Source: Adiantum capillus-veneris (Eukaryota > Streptophyta > Polypodiopsida > Polypodiales > Pteridaceae). Taken from it: DNA of 64,000 nucleotides. Positions 34,440-45,995 of this stretch are shown one piece after another. The position numbers and the translations under genes were made by a program. The DNA is taken from positions 53,711,905 to 53,775,904 of the forward strand of contig CM043962.1 of the NCBI GenBank assembly GCA_014529385.2. The letters run 5' to 3'. Below the pieces are notes generated by a model, which was not told the DNA's origin, made no database searches, and saw only the letters and a program-made list of their open reading frames with translations. Position 1 is the first letter of the stretch. Every line of letters begins with the position of its first letter.

Positions 34440-34455
34440 TTACTCCCCCCTTGGA
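34440..34455 (-). other. polypurine tract of nested element
   Basis: The minus strand reads CCAAGGGGGGAGTAA directly before the 3' LTR start TGTCAGGACA, the expected place for plus-strand priming. Confidence 0.6.
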
Positions 34456-37400
34456 GAAGCATTTTCGTCCGTGAAAACACAAGTGATGGTATCTTCATAA
34501 GAACACTAATGTTTTCTACCGTAACATCCCACATGGATCCAACGGTTCATTTGAGCGGAACCCGGTTCAGTAGGAGGTTCAATGAAACCAAGAGTAACAT
34601 CTCGATTTTCTACATTGGTGTCCATTTGTAACCATCTGATGGTACCGGTTCCTATCCAAACATAGTGTGTAAACTCCATTTAGAACGCTCATGAGCATGG
34701 TAAACGAGTTTATCACAACCCAACTGTACCAAAAAGAGTACCTCTTGTCACTTTCCATGAAAGTAACTTGCTGACATAACTCATCAGCCAATTTTAACTC
34801 CTTGACTTGGTCCCAAATTTCATCATCAGTAAACAACCCCACCCTAACGAGTGTTCAAGGTTGAGAACCTAAGTTATACATGAAGAGACTACCTAGTCGC
34901 AACATGCGTTAACTGATAATAAGTAAACTCCAAAAAGAGCAATAAATGCTTATGAATTTGATTGCTTGGTGCTAATGTACGCACTTTGCATATCCTGGAG
35001 CCTAAGATTACACTTTGTAATCTGTCAATCCCCTTGGATACTGACAGTACTGAGATGTGTTTCCCCCACAGTTTACAGACAGTCTTCCCAGACGACTGGT
35101 GAACGGGGAATCACAGTAGCATATAACATTGTTGAGGAATCAACAATGTTCGGAATAACCATCGTGGTTAACTTGAAAAATCCACGGACATCCAAACCGA
35201 GCCATGACCTCTATTGGTGATTAGTAGACCCAAAAGTAATCTCAAAGAGATAGTGCACATAGAGTGCAAAAATGCTTCGTAAGCAACAACCTTCAGGAAT
35301 ATGCATGCCGTTCCAAATCAGCCTTTGCTAAACACTAGGACCCATAACACCTAGTGTGCATGCATTTAGCAAAAAATAGATCCAAACCTATATTTCCATG
35401 GTGATCCCTGCCAATATTTATGGCAAATGTGATGCGCCTAGCACACATTAAAAAGGAATGTAAATAGTGCTGAAAAGAAACTAAATACTTTTAGTTGCAA
35501 TCTTTTGCAAGCCTTGTTGAAACGTCTGAATCACAATAGAAGGTGAAACATTGATCACTTCTAGGTACAGACAATGAAACTTTTTCATTAACAACTTATT
35601 GCCTTGTTGTATGTATAAACAACAATCTGTAATGTTGTTTAGCAATACTTGTAGCTGAACAAGTCATTGTAAGTATCCGACAATTTTTTGGCCACTGAAA
35701 TTGCTCCTGATACGTCGTGCTGAAAATGGTCTAGAAAACAAATGTGACCAGCACCTAGTTGGACTTTGTCGTGACACATAATTGAAATAATGGCGCCAGT
35801 GTCAGTCCAGAGACTCATATGCTCCACATGTGGAATATGTCTCATGTAAGGATGTATAAAAAAGAACATCCTTCACGTACAATATGTACTTGTGTGTGGA
35901 GGTAGCTCTAAACACTCTACGACAAGAGTGAGAGGGACCCTCATTCATTGCTCCACACTGGCTAAACCAAACTCCTGGAGTTCCTAGACCATGTTGTATC
36001 CCATGTGACAATATGTGCCAAATTGAACCCTACAAGTAGGTTCGTAACAGCATAAGGTAGAAAGATAGATTGGACACTTGGCCCGAAATACTTTGTGCCG
36101 ACATGCCCTTGGCATGACTCTGTAACATTCAAGCGTACTTATACGTCTTGAAAAACCAAACGAAGCACACTAAAAATGGAATAATACCAAATCAATAGAT
36201 GCATACATGAAGATTTGAACATAATGTTCACTTACCCGTATTCAAATGGAGAGGAGCACGTCCCCTACCTGAAAAAACAAACAGCATTGCACCGGGAAGC
36301 ATGGGTGTTGCCCTTGCAATCCAAGCTCTTGGAGTAGAATCTACGTAGTCAAACCCCTTGATAAGACTCTTTGTAGAAACTGCTCAACTAGCAGATAACG
36401 GTAACCAACATAGTCAACCGTTTATAAATTGATTGAAATCAACATGAAAAGTGTGTTCGTCTGCTATCGCGTGGTAGATTGCGGAATTATTTCCTTGAAA
36501 GTGTAACTAGGAGAGATCAACGAAGATCTTCAATGCAGATCAAATCGTGATCCTTAATGCTTATGGGGTGCTGTAGCAATCACCCGTCGGGTCTTACCCC
36601 AAAACAGTCTGTCCATAGACACTCCGTAGTGCTATAGAGAGAGCAAGAGACCCACACAAGTGAACTACTGAGCTCTTATGGACATCCATGCTGTCACAAC
36701 GGATTGCTGCATCTATACTTTCTTGTAGAGATCAGCAACTGTGAGTTGAATATTAGCAAAAACTCAACTTGAGTGTCTCACTGAAACCATGTAGCGCAAA
36801 AATGACACCTTAAACATCCGTAATGACAAGACTCTTCCTTGTCAATTAACGTCAATGTGTACTCCACTGGGTAGAGTTGTTCGATCTTGAGAACAATCAT
36901 CCAAGGAATACCAATAGGTGTGTCTTACCCTTGGCCTGACAACGGCTCTTAGCCTGTTTGGCTCATAGTCCTTATGCAAAATAGTGTTCAATCAACGAAC
37001 CGATGAAGAATAATTTGAGTAGCATCTTAGCCATGTGATAGCTGTGAGTTAGAGCACCTTCGCTCAAGTTGACTCACGAGCAATGATTCACGAGAAAAAC
37101 ATGTATCAAAAGCTTCTTAGAAGATTTTCATATTTTCCTTAAAGAGAGAGATAGAGAACAAAGAGAAGAGCATGCTGGGCTGAGTAAGTTTCCTTAAGTT
37201 TTTAGAGTGTGCCCAAGCTATGTGCTCTTACACATCTTATGCCTGACTTGCAGCTTATCGTATAAGCATTCCCCATTTTTTCGGTATGACTCTCGCATAG
37301 AGAGACGTAACAAAAAAACACAGAACTCATTCCAAAACGGCCCATAGACATATCTGCACAGATGCCCTCGTATATCCTATACACCCGTCTAATACATAAT

Positions 37401-39694
37401 GAAATAACCTACAATATGAAATATCCTGCAAACGTATTGCCTATTTCTTCCCAATGTTGTATGCTCATAGCATATGCCACACATGGCCAACCTCAATGCC
37501 AGATGTATAAATTGAAGCCTTGCTACATAGAACTATGTCTGGCCTCATTGGCAACAATTGCTATTGACGACAAATATCATAGCAAAGAGACTCAACCTTG
37601 TCGATCATGCACAAAAAATAGACCTTGTCTACTTGTAGATCTGCTGGAAAAACATAATGAAATCTGCAACGTATGTTCATCGCATACGTGCTTGAGTGTA
37701 TGAATGATATCGACGATCAATCGTAGACGCACTTTGCATACCATGGGTATGAAGCACATGCTCAATAAACAAATATCAACTGCGTACCTTATTGAGGACA
37801 CCTATCGACAAAGGCTTACCACCGGAAGAATCGAATTAGTTGCCAACAAGAAGAAAATTGAGAAATGATTTTCCAGATACTGATGTTTGGTTCCATAGAC
37901 ATGGCCGACAATGGATTCAACTTCACCTTTTTTGATTGCCTGCTATTGAGAATGGAATTTATAATGGGAACCGGCCTTGCCAATCACCGTTGCATTATAA
38001 GGCACAGGCCATGCCCGAGTTGCCTCTACTATGAGACAACCATGCCTCATGGAAAAACCCATACATAGGTTATCTTTATTGGAGCCGTGCTCCTTAGTCC
38101 AAATCATGGTAATGACTACCAAAATTGGACGTAATATGTCGATCTTGGTCATACTGGACTCATAGGAAATCTCTCAGGGCACCATGGCTGAGATTAACAT
38201 AATAACATACGCTTTCAATACAATTGTACATAAAGCTATGAAAATTTGCAAGAACGTGAAATGGCAAACCTGAGAATCTGTTCGCGTGCCTGTCCGAGGT
38301 CAAGCATTGTCTTCATCATTGATTCCTGGGAAACTCAAAAACATGACCATATAATTGCCACTATTGACTCCGGGGCAAGTCGAAAACATGACCATAGAAC
38401 CTTCCTTGATGCGCCATGCTTTCATGGCCGTCGAATTCAACGTGGTAGAGTACTACGCCCTTACTTTGTGTGACAAATCATGGCCCATCACCGAGGTCAC
38501 CAATTCTGCAATTCTGCTAAATGTGTTCGAGTAATATGTTGTATTGGCCATCGTGCCTGAATTTTTGAGCATCCTTGAACCTCGAACCATGTCCAATCTA
38601 GAGTCAAAGCCTTGCTCGAATACCGAAGATTATATGATTGCCGTGCCAATACCTTAATACCGAACACCAATAGGATGATACTGTCGACCTTATCAAGATT
38701 GCTTTGAAGCGGTTATTGAAACGTCCCTTGTGCAGATGAAGCCATATTATCAATGTTTTAGCCCTCTTTGGGACTCTGAAAGCAATCTCATCGGGTAATC
38801 TTCTTATTTTGCTTCAAGGTGCGCCCTCTATGAGAGCTTAACCATGTATAGTGGCCATAGTGAAGCCCCTACGGGTGCTGCAAATGGAGGTACTCATGGG
38901 GTAGATGGTGGCGTTCTCTAGACCCGACTACAAGCTGTTCTCTTCGCAATAAAGCCAAGACCAAGGCCGTGCCTTCAAATGATTTCAAAATTTTGTACAA
39001 CAAGTTGGAGCTTTGCCGTGATTTCCTTGCAAAATTGTCCTCGAATTCTCAATGCGGCATCCCAACTACCTGCAACTTTGATAGTGATGAATTCATCTGA
39101 GTACCTGCTGCACGCAGCCATGCAACTATGGTCCCTTTGCGGAGGCCCTTGCATGTTTATGCATGCCATGACAACCGCCGTCCACGGTTTGCCTGTGTGC
39201 GGGAAAGCTCCCCTACAAGGGGTGTGTGGCCCAAAAAAATTGCAATTGGACGGCCTGTATGTGAAAACACTTCTCCAAACGATAGTGGAAGCAGATCGCA
39301 GGCATCGCAGGGGGTAATCTTCTCCAACTAGTGGCTACGGCCCTCGTTGACCCTGCACGAAGAAACGAGTTGCATCCCCTTGCCCTTGCGATCCTACTGA
39401 GCTCCGTAGTGCCATGTTTGGTGCCGACCGAAAACACGCTGCTTCCCCGCTTAGGGTTGCTGCCCACGGTCCTGCGGGATTTGATTGTACCTCCCGGACT
39501 TGGGACAACAACACACGGTGCTTGCTTCCATGCCTGCCTTGTCGGAGAAGAGCCATGTAATTCCATGCACCAATTTTGCCATGGCTGTGAGAGAGATTGA
39601 GAGGGATGCCTTGCAAAAAAGATAGAGAGAGCGAGCACGAGAGGGAAAGAGAAGACCATGCTTCTTCCCCTCCTCCATGCCTCCTTCTCCACCT
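34456..39694 (-). other. internal region of nested element, no recognised gene
   Basis: Short ORFs occur on both strands. The GC-richer 39000-39690 part has overlapping open minus-strand frames (39213-39692, 39335-39709) beginning soon after the primer site, where gag would sit, but I recognise no gag motif. The frame at 34579-34842 near the 3' end (MGLFTDDEIWDQVKELKLAD) looks coding-like and is unidentified. The ORFs at 35639-36011 and 37592-38152 are similar unknowns. Confidence 0.4.
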
Positions 39695-39709
39695 GAGCTC
39701 TGATACCAA
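39695..39709 (-). other. tRNA-iMet primer-binding site, nested element
   Basis: The minus strand reads TTGGTATCAGAGCTC immediately after the LTR end CCCTTATA, an exact match to the initiator-Met primer consensus. Confidence 0.85.
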
Positions 39710-39863
39710 TATAAGGGCAGGGGAACTAACATGCTCATCACCACCCAGCCATGCCCTATATAGGCCCTTGGCCTTCTAAATATAGGGACCCCCTTGACTG
39801 CATGTCCGTCCTGGCCCTTGGCCCTGGCCCCTGGCCCGGACCGGTCCTACCCTTGTCCTGACA
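39710..39863 (-). repeat. 5' LTR of nested element (154 bp)
   Basis: Direct repeat of 34288-34439. On the minus strand it runs TGTCAGGACA to CCCTTATA, ending TA where CA is usual. TATATAGG occurs in the middle and may serve as TATA. Confidence 0.9.
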
Positions 39864-40946
39864 CTTACCTCCCCATTCAGGCCAACATAATTGGCTACAA
39901 GCCATCAAAATGGCATCACCTTCACAATATTTTCCATAATTAAGTGTTTAGGAAAGGCTCATCAAGTAATTTAATCATTCCTTCCTAAGCATTTTATTTC
40001 GAGAGGTATAGCACCATCTGGTGACAGATGCACAGGATAAGCCCTATATTCCTAGACTTTCCAGTTCCTTTTTTAAGAAACCAAGTCAAACAAATTTCCT
40101 TAATTAAATTCACATCATCCTCCCTGAGTATAACCTTTTCATCCAACTATTGGCATCAGGCCATACCCGGATTATGGCCGATTTTCAATAAGATACCGCG
40201 GGTACTTCACCCAGACAGGCAAAAATAAAACAAACCCATTCATCCCTTATCCCTCGGGCATGAATGACCTAGGTATAACAACTTGTCGGTTACGCTACCC
40301 TATCTAAAAAGGATCAATCTCTGTCAAGTTTCCCAAGAGAATCCTCTCAATGGGCCGGCCTTTCAATCAAATTGACCCCAAGAAGATCCATCTTGGTTCC
40401 GGTCATTTCCAGATAATCTTCAAAACTCCTACTTAAATCTATGTTTTGCAATGGGCTATCCCTATCACCTCTCGAGATTCCTTTTTAACTTCTAGTTGGT
40501 AATTTCCAGGTTCATTCATTTATCAACCTTAATTCCTACTTTCTTTAATTATCTAGTAGCCAAATTTATTTAGAAAATACAAATGAGTTTTTGCCATAGG
40601 CATTTGATGGTTAACGTCTCTTCGAAAATGCCAACTTTTTTTAAGTTCAATCCCCGTTTTATCGATTTCTAGGTTTTTGCAATCCTTTGCCATCCATGGG
40701 GCATCTCCATGGAAGCTTGTAGAGTTTTTGGTTCAAACAACACGGAGATCAATTCCGCGAATTTATCCCCTATCTCCCCCATCCCGTATTTGCAAACAAA
40801 CTCAGATTGAAAACTTTAGAAATACTCTTCAATATCAAAAATTGAAGTATGTCTATCGAGCTTAGACAACTACTCTTTTCTTATGGTGCCTAGCTTTCCA
40901 TTTTAGGAAGCTAGAAGGTCATCCTATAATTTATGAGTTTTCGAGC

Positions 40947-41600
40947 TTTCCATTAAAGCTTAAACCTAAAATACAAGGTAGTCACTAAAGCTTACACCTA
41001 AGTACAAAGTTACCATTAATGCTTAGCTTAAGAGTGAAAATCTACCTTTGAAACTTAACTTAATAATGTATAGATACTCTTAGCACTTAACCTATTTGCG
41101 AGGTTTCCATTAAAGCTTAAACTGAAAAATGCAAGGTAGTCACTAAAGCTTACACCTAAGTGCACAGTTACCATTAAAGCTTAGCTTACGAGAGCAAATC
41201 TACCTTTGAAGATTAACTTTATGATGCATAGATACTCTTATAACTTGACCTTAATTGCAAGGTTTCCATTAAAGCTAAAACCTAAAAATGCAAGGTAATC
41301 ACTAAAGCTTACATCTAAGTGCAAAGTTACCATTAAATCTTAGCTTACGAGATCAATTCTACCTTTGAATCTTAACTTTATGATGCGTAGATACTCTTAT
41401 CACTTAACCCTAATTGCTAAGTTTACATTAAAGCTTAAAACCTAAAAATACAAGATAATCACTAAAGTTTATATCTAAGTGCAAAGTTACCATTAAAGCT
41501 TAGCTTACGAGTGCAAATCTACCTTTAAAGCGTAATTTAATGATGCATAACTACCATTAATACTTAACCCTAATTCCAAGGTTACCATTAAAGCTTAATC
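40947..41600 (-). repeat. 159-bp minisatellite in 5' LTR
   Basis: Unit starts at 40947, 41104, 41263, 41422 and 41582 (spacings 157, 159, 159, 160), the same copy number and spacing as in the 3' LTR. Confidence 0.9.
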
Positions 41601-41993
41601 CTAAAATGATGCACATAAACCTTCCTAGTATTAAAACACATGGATTAATAATCCTACTAGAAATGAAGGTTACCTCCTCTAAGCAAGAGGGAAGTGGGGT
41701 TGAAATCCTTCTTGAAGAGATGTGAGGCTCAAGGAGGAAGGAAAGGGATTTAGGATGAAGAGGAAGGAGAGAGGAGCTTCTTCACAAAACCCTCAAGGGT
41801 TTGGCCTTCAAGAGAGGAAGAGAGTTGGGGGTTTGGCCTTCAAGAGAGGGAGAGAGAAAGAGCAAGGTTTAATGGAAACCTTGATTTACTTAAGCATAAT
41901 CTTGAGCATGGCAAATATGCAAGTAGCTTAGCAATATGTGTGTGAGTAAAATTACAAAGAAGAGGGGGTGCTTATATAGGAAATGGTGGGTGG

Positions 41994-42120
41994 AATTCTC
42001 TTCTCAATTCCTATTGGACCCCAATTCTCTTCTCAATTCCTATTGGACGCCAAATTCTCTTCTCAAATGCTATTGGACCCCAATTCTCTTCTTAATTCCT
42101 ATTGGACCCCAATTTTCTTC
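41994..42120 (-). repeat. ~30-bp tandem repeat in 5' LTR, four full units
   Basis: The same unit as at 29385-29540, with one unit fewer. Confidence 0.85.
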
Positions 42121-42412
42121 TTAGTTCTTATCTCTTAATTCTATCTTTCAATTAAGTTAGTCCCTTTTTCTCCTAGTTCTCAATCTAGATCAGTTCCCAC
42201 GCGGCTTTTGACGAAGAAGTATAAAAATAATTCTAATCTTAAAGGAAAAATATAGGGATGACGTAATTTCTTTTCTGAAATATCCTTGTCTTTTCATTCT
42301 GGAGTAAAGTTCCGTTGTCCGTATAACTTCTTTGTCGGTCTTAATTTTTCTAAATTATTTTCTAGGCCGAAAAATTTCTGATTGGCTCTAGGGTTTAGGG
42401 AGGGACCTTACA

Positions 42413-42920
42413 GTTGTAGTTTAGCATAATTGTCTAGTCGACGCTCCTGCTCTTTTTTTGTTGCTGTACTTTTTCATTGAGATTCGCCATCTCATCATTC
42501 AATTACTTCATCTTCTTGTTGGCTTCCTCTCTAACTTGCTATAGATCTTTCGCAGCCTTCTCTTGTAGTGAGAATAGGCAACCAAGAGATGTTTACTTGC
42601 TTCCCTTTCATTGACAAAAGCTGAATACAATCTCCAGCAATAGCCAAATAGTCCGGCTCTTCCATCTCCAATAAAATGCATAAGCTCAGTGACATTACGA
42701 AAGGGTAGTGGTGCATTAGTCGTTCGATCACCTGGATAAATGTGGCCATCAATTCATAAATTTATTTCCTTTGCGCTCAATGCTTTGCAGCTGATCTGTA
42801 GCATTGGGATTTGATGTGCCAAGTCGCACAGTAGCATACTCTTGCTCCAAATCAGCCTTTAATCGATATCGTTTGGTCTATTAGTAATGCCTTGCGATGG
42901 AGGGAGATTGAATGACATGT
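42413..42920 (-). pseudogene. decayed coding remnant with coiled-coil end, unknown
   Basis: The minus-strand translation in shifting frames gives ADLEQEYATVRLGTSNPNAT, then ELMHFIGDGRAGLFGYCWRL or MEEPDYLAIAGDCIQLL in alternative frames, and ends with EKAAKDL-QVREEANKKMK-LNDEMANLNEK, a coiled-coil-like run in which stops replace probable Gln codons. I do not recognise the family. It lies just outside the chromovirus and upstream of the histone-fold gene on the opposite strand. Confidence 0.35.
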
Positions 42921-43193
42921 TTGTTAGCTAATCAAGAAAAATAGTGAGAAAATGTGTAATGGTTACTGCTGCAAGCAGGAAAATCTGGCTATGGAGGGAA
43001 AAAGTGGAAGGTACTCAGAGATAGTAGAGATGGATTATGTTGAGGAGGGAAGAAAGAGAGGGATTGTAGCTCAATCTCTTTTGAATTCAAGATATTTAAC
43101 ATGAGGGATTTAGAGAGAGAAATGCAGCTGCACACAGAGGTAATGGAGTTCTCCATTGCTCTCACCTGAAGCTAGAATGGGAGGAGAGAGAGC

Positions 43194-43231
<38 letters not shown>

Positions 43232-43658
43232 CATAAAGGAAGAGAGTGAGTAGATCTGCAGCCTTGGAGAATCTGCACTTTCTGTCAGGTCTAGGCAGCA
43301 TAGAATGTCCTCTTCATGATTGCGAGGTGGAAGTGACAAGAGAGAAAAGGGGGGGTAAGAGAAAGAGTTGGCTCACATTTTAGAGAGATAATATGCAAAA
43401 TCTATTTTTTGGGCAGGGGGGACTGAAAAGTGCTTCTTTTAATGAGAACTAAGTGAGAGAGAGTGTTTTATATGTTAGAGAGAGAGGAGAGAGATGGGGA
43501 AAGACATTTTAAACTTCAGTTACCCACCTCTCTTTTGTGTTAAAGTAGCCTATTTTCAAAATACAAAATATACAAATGGTATTTTTAAAAATCTCAGCAT
43601 AGGCCTTTTTGCCCTCTCTTTTAGGCTTGGTCAAACTTGACTTAAACTTTAAGCATTT
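42921..43658. other. non-coding, includes (GA)n at about 43196-43228
   Basis: Purine-rich sequence with many GAGAG runs and no convincing ORF. The minus ORF at 43110-43301 is a product of the microsatellite. Confidence 0.4.
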
Positions 43659-43710
43659 CCTTAAACTGCCAAATAAAGAGGCCCTCCTATACCCCATTCC
43701 CTTCCTAATG
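43659..43710. repeat. MITE terminal-repeat copy
   Basis: CCTTAAACTGCC then AAATAAAGAGGCCCTCCTAT and CCCCATTCCCTTCCTAATG match the right end of the MITE at 15268-15313. The matching left end was not found upstream, so this is a truncated or diverged relative. It ends 130 bases before the histone-fold gene and points away from it. Confidence 0.7.
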
Positions 43711-43839
43711 TAACATTGGAGTTACCTTCTCTCCCTCAACCTCTCACCCTCAACCCATCTCCATCTCCAACTCCCTCTCTACCATCATCGTGTTGCCCTT
43801 TGGATTCTTGAGTTCTCTTTCCCCCATCACTTTTGCGAT

Positions 43840-44080
43840 ATGATGGCCTTCTTGAGAGTTGTCAAAGAGATATCAGATAGCCTTGTGAGCATGATGAAAA
43901 TCAAAAAATTTGTTTCAGTAAGGTGGAAATCTCAAGCCTTGATGTGCCTTTAGGAGGCTGCTGAGGATTTCCTAATAGACTTTATGAATGATAGCTACAT
44001 TGCAGCTGCATTTTCTCACAGGGTCACATTGATGAGCAAAGATTTTGTGCTTCTGTCAAGGCTGAGGTACAAGTTTGATA
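43840..44080 (+). other. histone H3/CenH3-like fold domain
   Basis: Reading from ATG 43840, FLRVVKEIS aligns with the H3 alpha-N helix (F-R-VREI), RWKSQALMCL then EAAEDFLIDFMNDS with the H3 alpha-1/alpha-2 segment (ALxxLQEAAE-(Y/F)L), and RVTLMSKDFVLLSRLR with the H3 segment RVTIMPKDIQLARRIR. RW before the long helix, EDFL, and TLM-KDF are closer to CenH3 than to canonical H3. The link after the alpha-N helix is about ten residues longer than usual. There is no canonical H3 N-terminal tail. A TAG (43951-43953) stands where the conserved Gln of LQEAAE should be. Confidence 0.8.
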
Positions 44081-44943
44081 AGGCTCTTGAGCCTATTCCT
44101 AGTGAGGATCTTAGAGCCTTTCAAATTTTAAATATCCCCCCTTCTAGGCAGCAGAAGAAGTCAGGGGTTGTCATTGAATATGTTACACATCAGTATGAGA
44201 CAAGAAAGGCCCATGATATCAAAGCAGGCAAGGAGGTTGAGAGGGAGCAACACATGATGTCAAAGGATGCTATCCTTACAGAACAAGAAAAAGTTTTAAG
44301 AGCATCCAACTCTCTCCTTTATGAAAAAGTTACAGGTCAAATGGTTGTGGATGTCTCCATGTGTGGAGATGATGAGGTGTACTATGACATATTCCCTCAA
44401 GACACAAGTATGCTTGTAAACCCCAACATTGAGCTTGGTGATACTATGCTCTTTATTTGTCTCAGGTATGTGTTTCCCCTTTGCTAAGTATTGGTACATG
44501 TGCGCCTACAAGGGCCTCATTGGGGGATGTGTTTTCTTTGACTTCAGGTGTCTTACGAGGGATCTTCCAGAGGCTATAGATATGCAAATTTCCATACTTG
44601 ATCCTCTAGTGACACAGTGCCTATTTAACAACTAAGGAAGTCTTTCAAGTTTTTTTATAGATTTTGACATGCTGACCTGCAATTACATAATATACCCCTA
44701 TGCTAAAGCGTAAGTCTTAACTCCTAACAAGTTATAATATCTTGTGGTATTCCTAGCTAATTGTTATTTTTTGTAGAGGGCATTGGAGTCTTATTATCTT
44801 CAGTCTTTTGGAGAAAGATATCATATTTATGAATTCATTGTCAAGTATCCATGGGAGAAGTAAACTGTGAGTATGAAGTATGATCTTTGCTTGATGGCCC
44901 ATTGTTTTCTAGTACTAGCATTTTGATTGATGTCTTCTTGCAG

Positions 44944-45121
44944 TGCTGCCAAATATATCGTTCGTCACCTAAGTACCACAAATAAGGATTACAATATAGA
45001 AGGCTTCAAGTACTACAATCGAAAAGTGCCTTTACAAACAGACTCAACATCTTGTGGATGGAGAGTGCTTGCCAATGCATGGAGATATATTGAGTCAAGG
45101 TGCGGGATGACTACACTCATT
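44944..45121 (+). other. Ulp1-type cysteine protease C-terminal exon
   Basis: After an AG acceptor, the exon encodes KYYNRKVPLQTDSTSCGWRV followed by LANAWRYIESR. In C48 (Ulp1/SENP) peptidases, which remove SUMO or related modifiers, the oxyanion Gln lies six residues before the catalytic Cys in Q-x-N-x-x-D-C-G. Spacing and the CG pair match here, with Ser in place of Asp. The His and Asp of the triad should lie in the upstream exons; I could not place them with confidence. Confidence 0.6.
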
Positions 45122-45230
45122 GTAAATGTGCATCTCATGTTCCATTGATTTGTTTTGACTTCTTAACTTATGTATGTACTCATGTTTTTTATTTTCTTTT
45201 TCTATTTGCTGCAATTGCATGAATATCTAG

Positions 45231-45838
45231 AGTCTTGGGTAACGTGGGTGAGAGAGAAGGCTGTTTCTATGGTTTTGGAAAGATCAATAAACCCAAAATA
45301 TATAAACTCTCCTATGGCACCAACTATAGATGAAATAGAGTCTCCTTTTCCACCAAATAAAGATAGAGCCACCAAGGGTGTGGATGCAAAGAAAAGGGAT
45401 CACAAGAAGAAGAGCCTTGCAAAGAAGATCCCTTCAAAGAAGAGCCCTTCAGAGAGGAGTCATACAAGTAAGAGCCCTTCAAAGAGAATTCATACAAAGA
45501 AGATTCCTACAAAGAAGAAGAGCCCAACCAAAAGGAAGAGCCCCACCAAGAAGAAGAGCCCTACCAAAACAAAAGCAGATACAATGGTCCAGCCATTCCA
45601 CTCACAATTGAAATTCAAGGTTCAAAAGCATTGTTCAACTAAGAACAGTAAGGCACCTAGTTCACCTTTCAAACTACCATTTATGTCGCTAAAGAAGGTT
45701 GCCAAGTCACCCAAGACAACCACTCATCAGGAGCCCAAAGTACCAACCCCTGCCAAGTCCCCCGTGCCAAGCCCTGAGGAGCCCAAGTCACCACCACCCC
45801 CTCTTGAACTGACTGCACCCCTTCCTGAACACAACTAA
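45231..45838 (+). other. Lys/Ser/Pro-rich SPKK-like C-terminal tail
   Basis: After SWVTWVREKAV the frame has many KSPTK/KSPSK/KKIPTK repeats, then SPFKLPFMSLKKVAKSPK and a Pro-rich end with PSPEEPKSPPPPLE, ending at TAA 45836-45838. SPKK-type motifs bind the AT-rich minor groove in histone H1 and similar proteins, so a chromatin role is possible. The frame is open for over 200 residues, which suggests selection until fairly recently. Confidence 0.6.
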
Positions 45839-45995
45839 TGTTATCACCAATATGGAAAGTTTGTTTGGTATTCCATCCGTCTCCAAGTACATTATCCAGC
45901 TCAGTCATAGAAAGTCTTCTATTAAGCCACATCGTCTTTGTCCTCTACAAGTCTATTGTTTTGAAACATGCCACAAAGACATGTATAGGCAAGAA

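Larger units (their letters stand above)
34288..39863 (-). mobile_element. 5.6-kb LTR element with ~153-bp LTRs, nested in chromovirus LTR
   Basis: Flanked by CTTAC on both sides (34283-34287 and 39864-39868). Near-identical terminal direct repeats lie at 34288-34439 and 39710-39863. On the minus strand the right LTR is followed by TTGGTATCAGAGCTC and the left LTR is preceded by a purine tract, so the element is minus-oriented. The intact LTR without the insert (27190-29833) confirms the insertion point. No protease, RT or integrase could be recognised inside, so it is probably non-autonomous (LARD-like but with very short LTRs). Confidence 0.85.
27190..42412 (-). mobile_element. chromovirus-like Ty3/gypsy element with ~3.4-kb LTRs, nested insertion
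   Basis: Two long direct copies flank an internal region with a minus-strand integrase. The right copy (5' LTR) starts TGTAAGGTCC on the minus strand at 42412 and ends beside initiator-Met primer sites near 33387. The left copy (3' LTR) has the same start at 29833 but homology stops at 27190, so it lacks about 850 bases. The internal region has lost most of gag-pol. A separate 5.6-kb element interrupts the 5' LTR. Confidence 0.75.
39864..42412 (-). repeat. 5' LTR of chromovirus, outer part
   Basis: Direct repeat of 27237-29833, resuming at the duplicated CTTAC. On the minus strand the LTR starts TGTAAGGTCC at 42412. It keeps the TATA box (41971-41978). ORFs inside (40028-40228, 41722-42124) mirror those of the other LTR and are not genes. 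Confidence 0.85.
43840..45838 (+). pseudogene. histone H3-like fold plus Ulp1-type protease plus SPKK-like tail gene
   Basis: Plus-strand coding pieces in order with plausible GT-AG introns. Exon 1 (43840-44465) has an H3 histone fold then a novel middle part; an 82-bp intron (44466-44547) joins it in frame to CLTRDLPEAIDMQISILDPL. A piece at 44777-44866 (ALESYYLQSFGERYHIYEF) and one at 44944-45121 follow, the latter with the Ulp1 motif PLQTDSTSCGWRV. The last piece (45231-45838) begins SWVTWVREKAVSMVLERSIN and becomes a Lys/Ser/Pro tail. A TAG at 43951 and a stop near 44635 interrupt it, and frames do not close cleanly at every junction I tried. It is either a recent pseudogene or I have some splice sites wrong. 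Two adjacent genes remain possible. Confidence 0.55.

Noticed and set aside
38246..38473. Plus-strand IDSGAS resembling an aspartic protease active site
   Set aside because: Lies in a small local repeat, on the strand opposite to the nested element, with no other protease hallmark.
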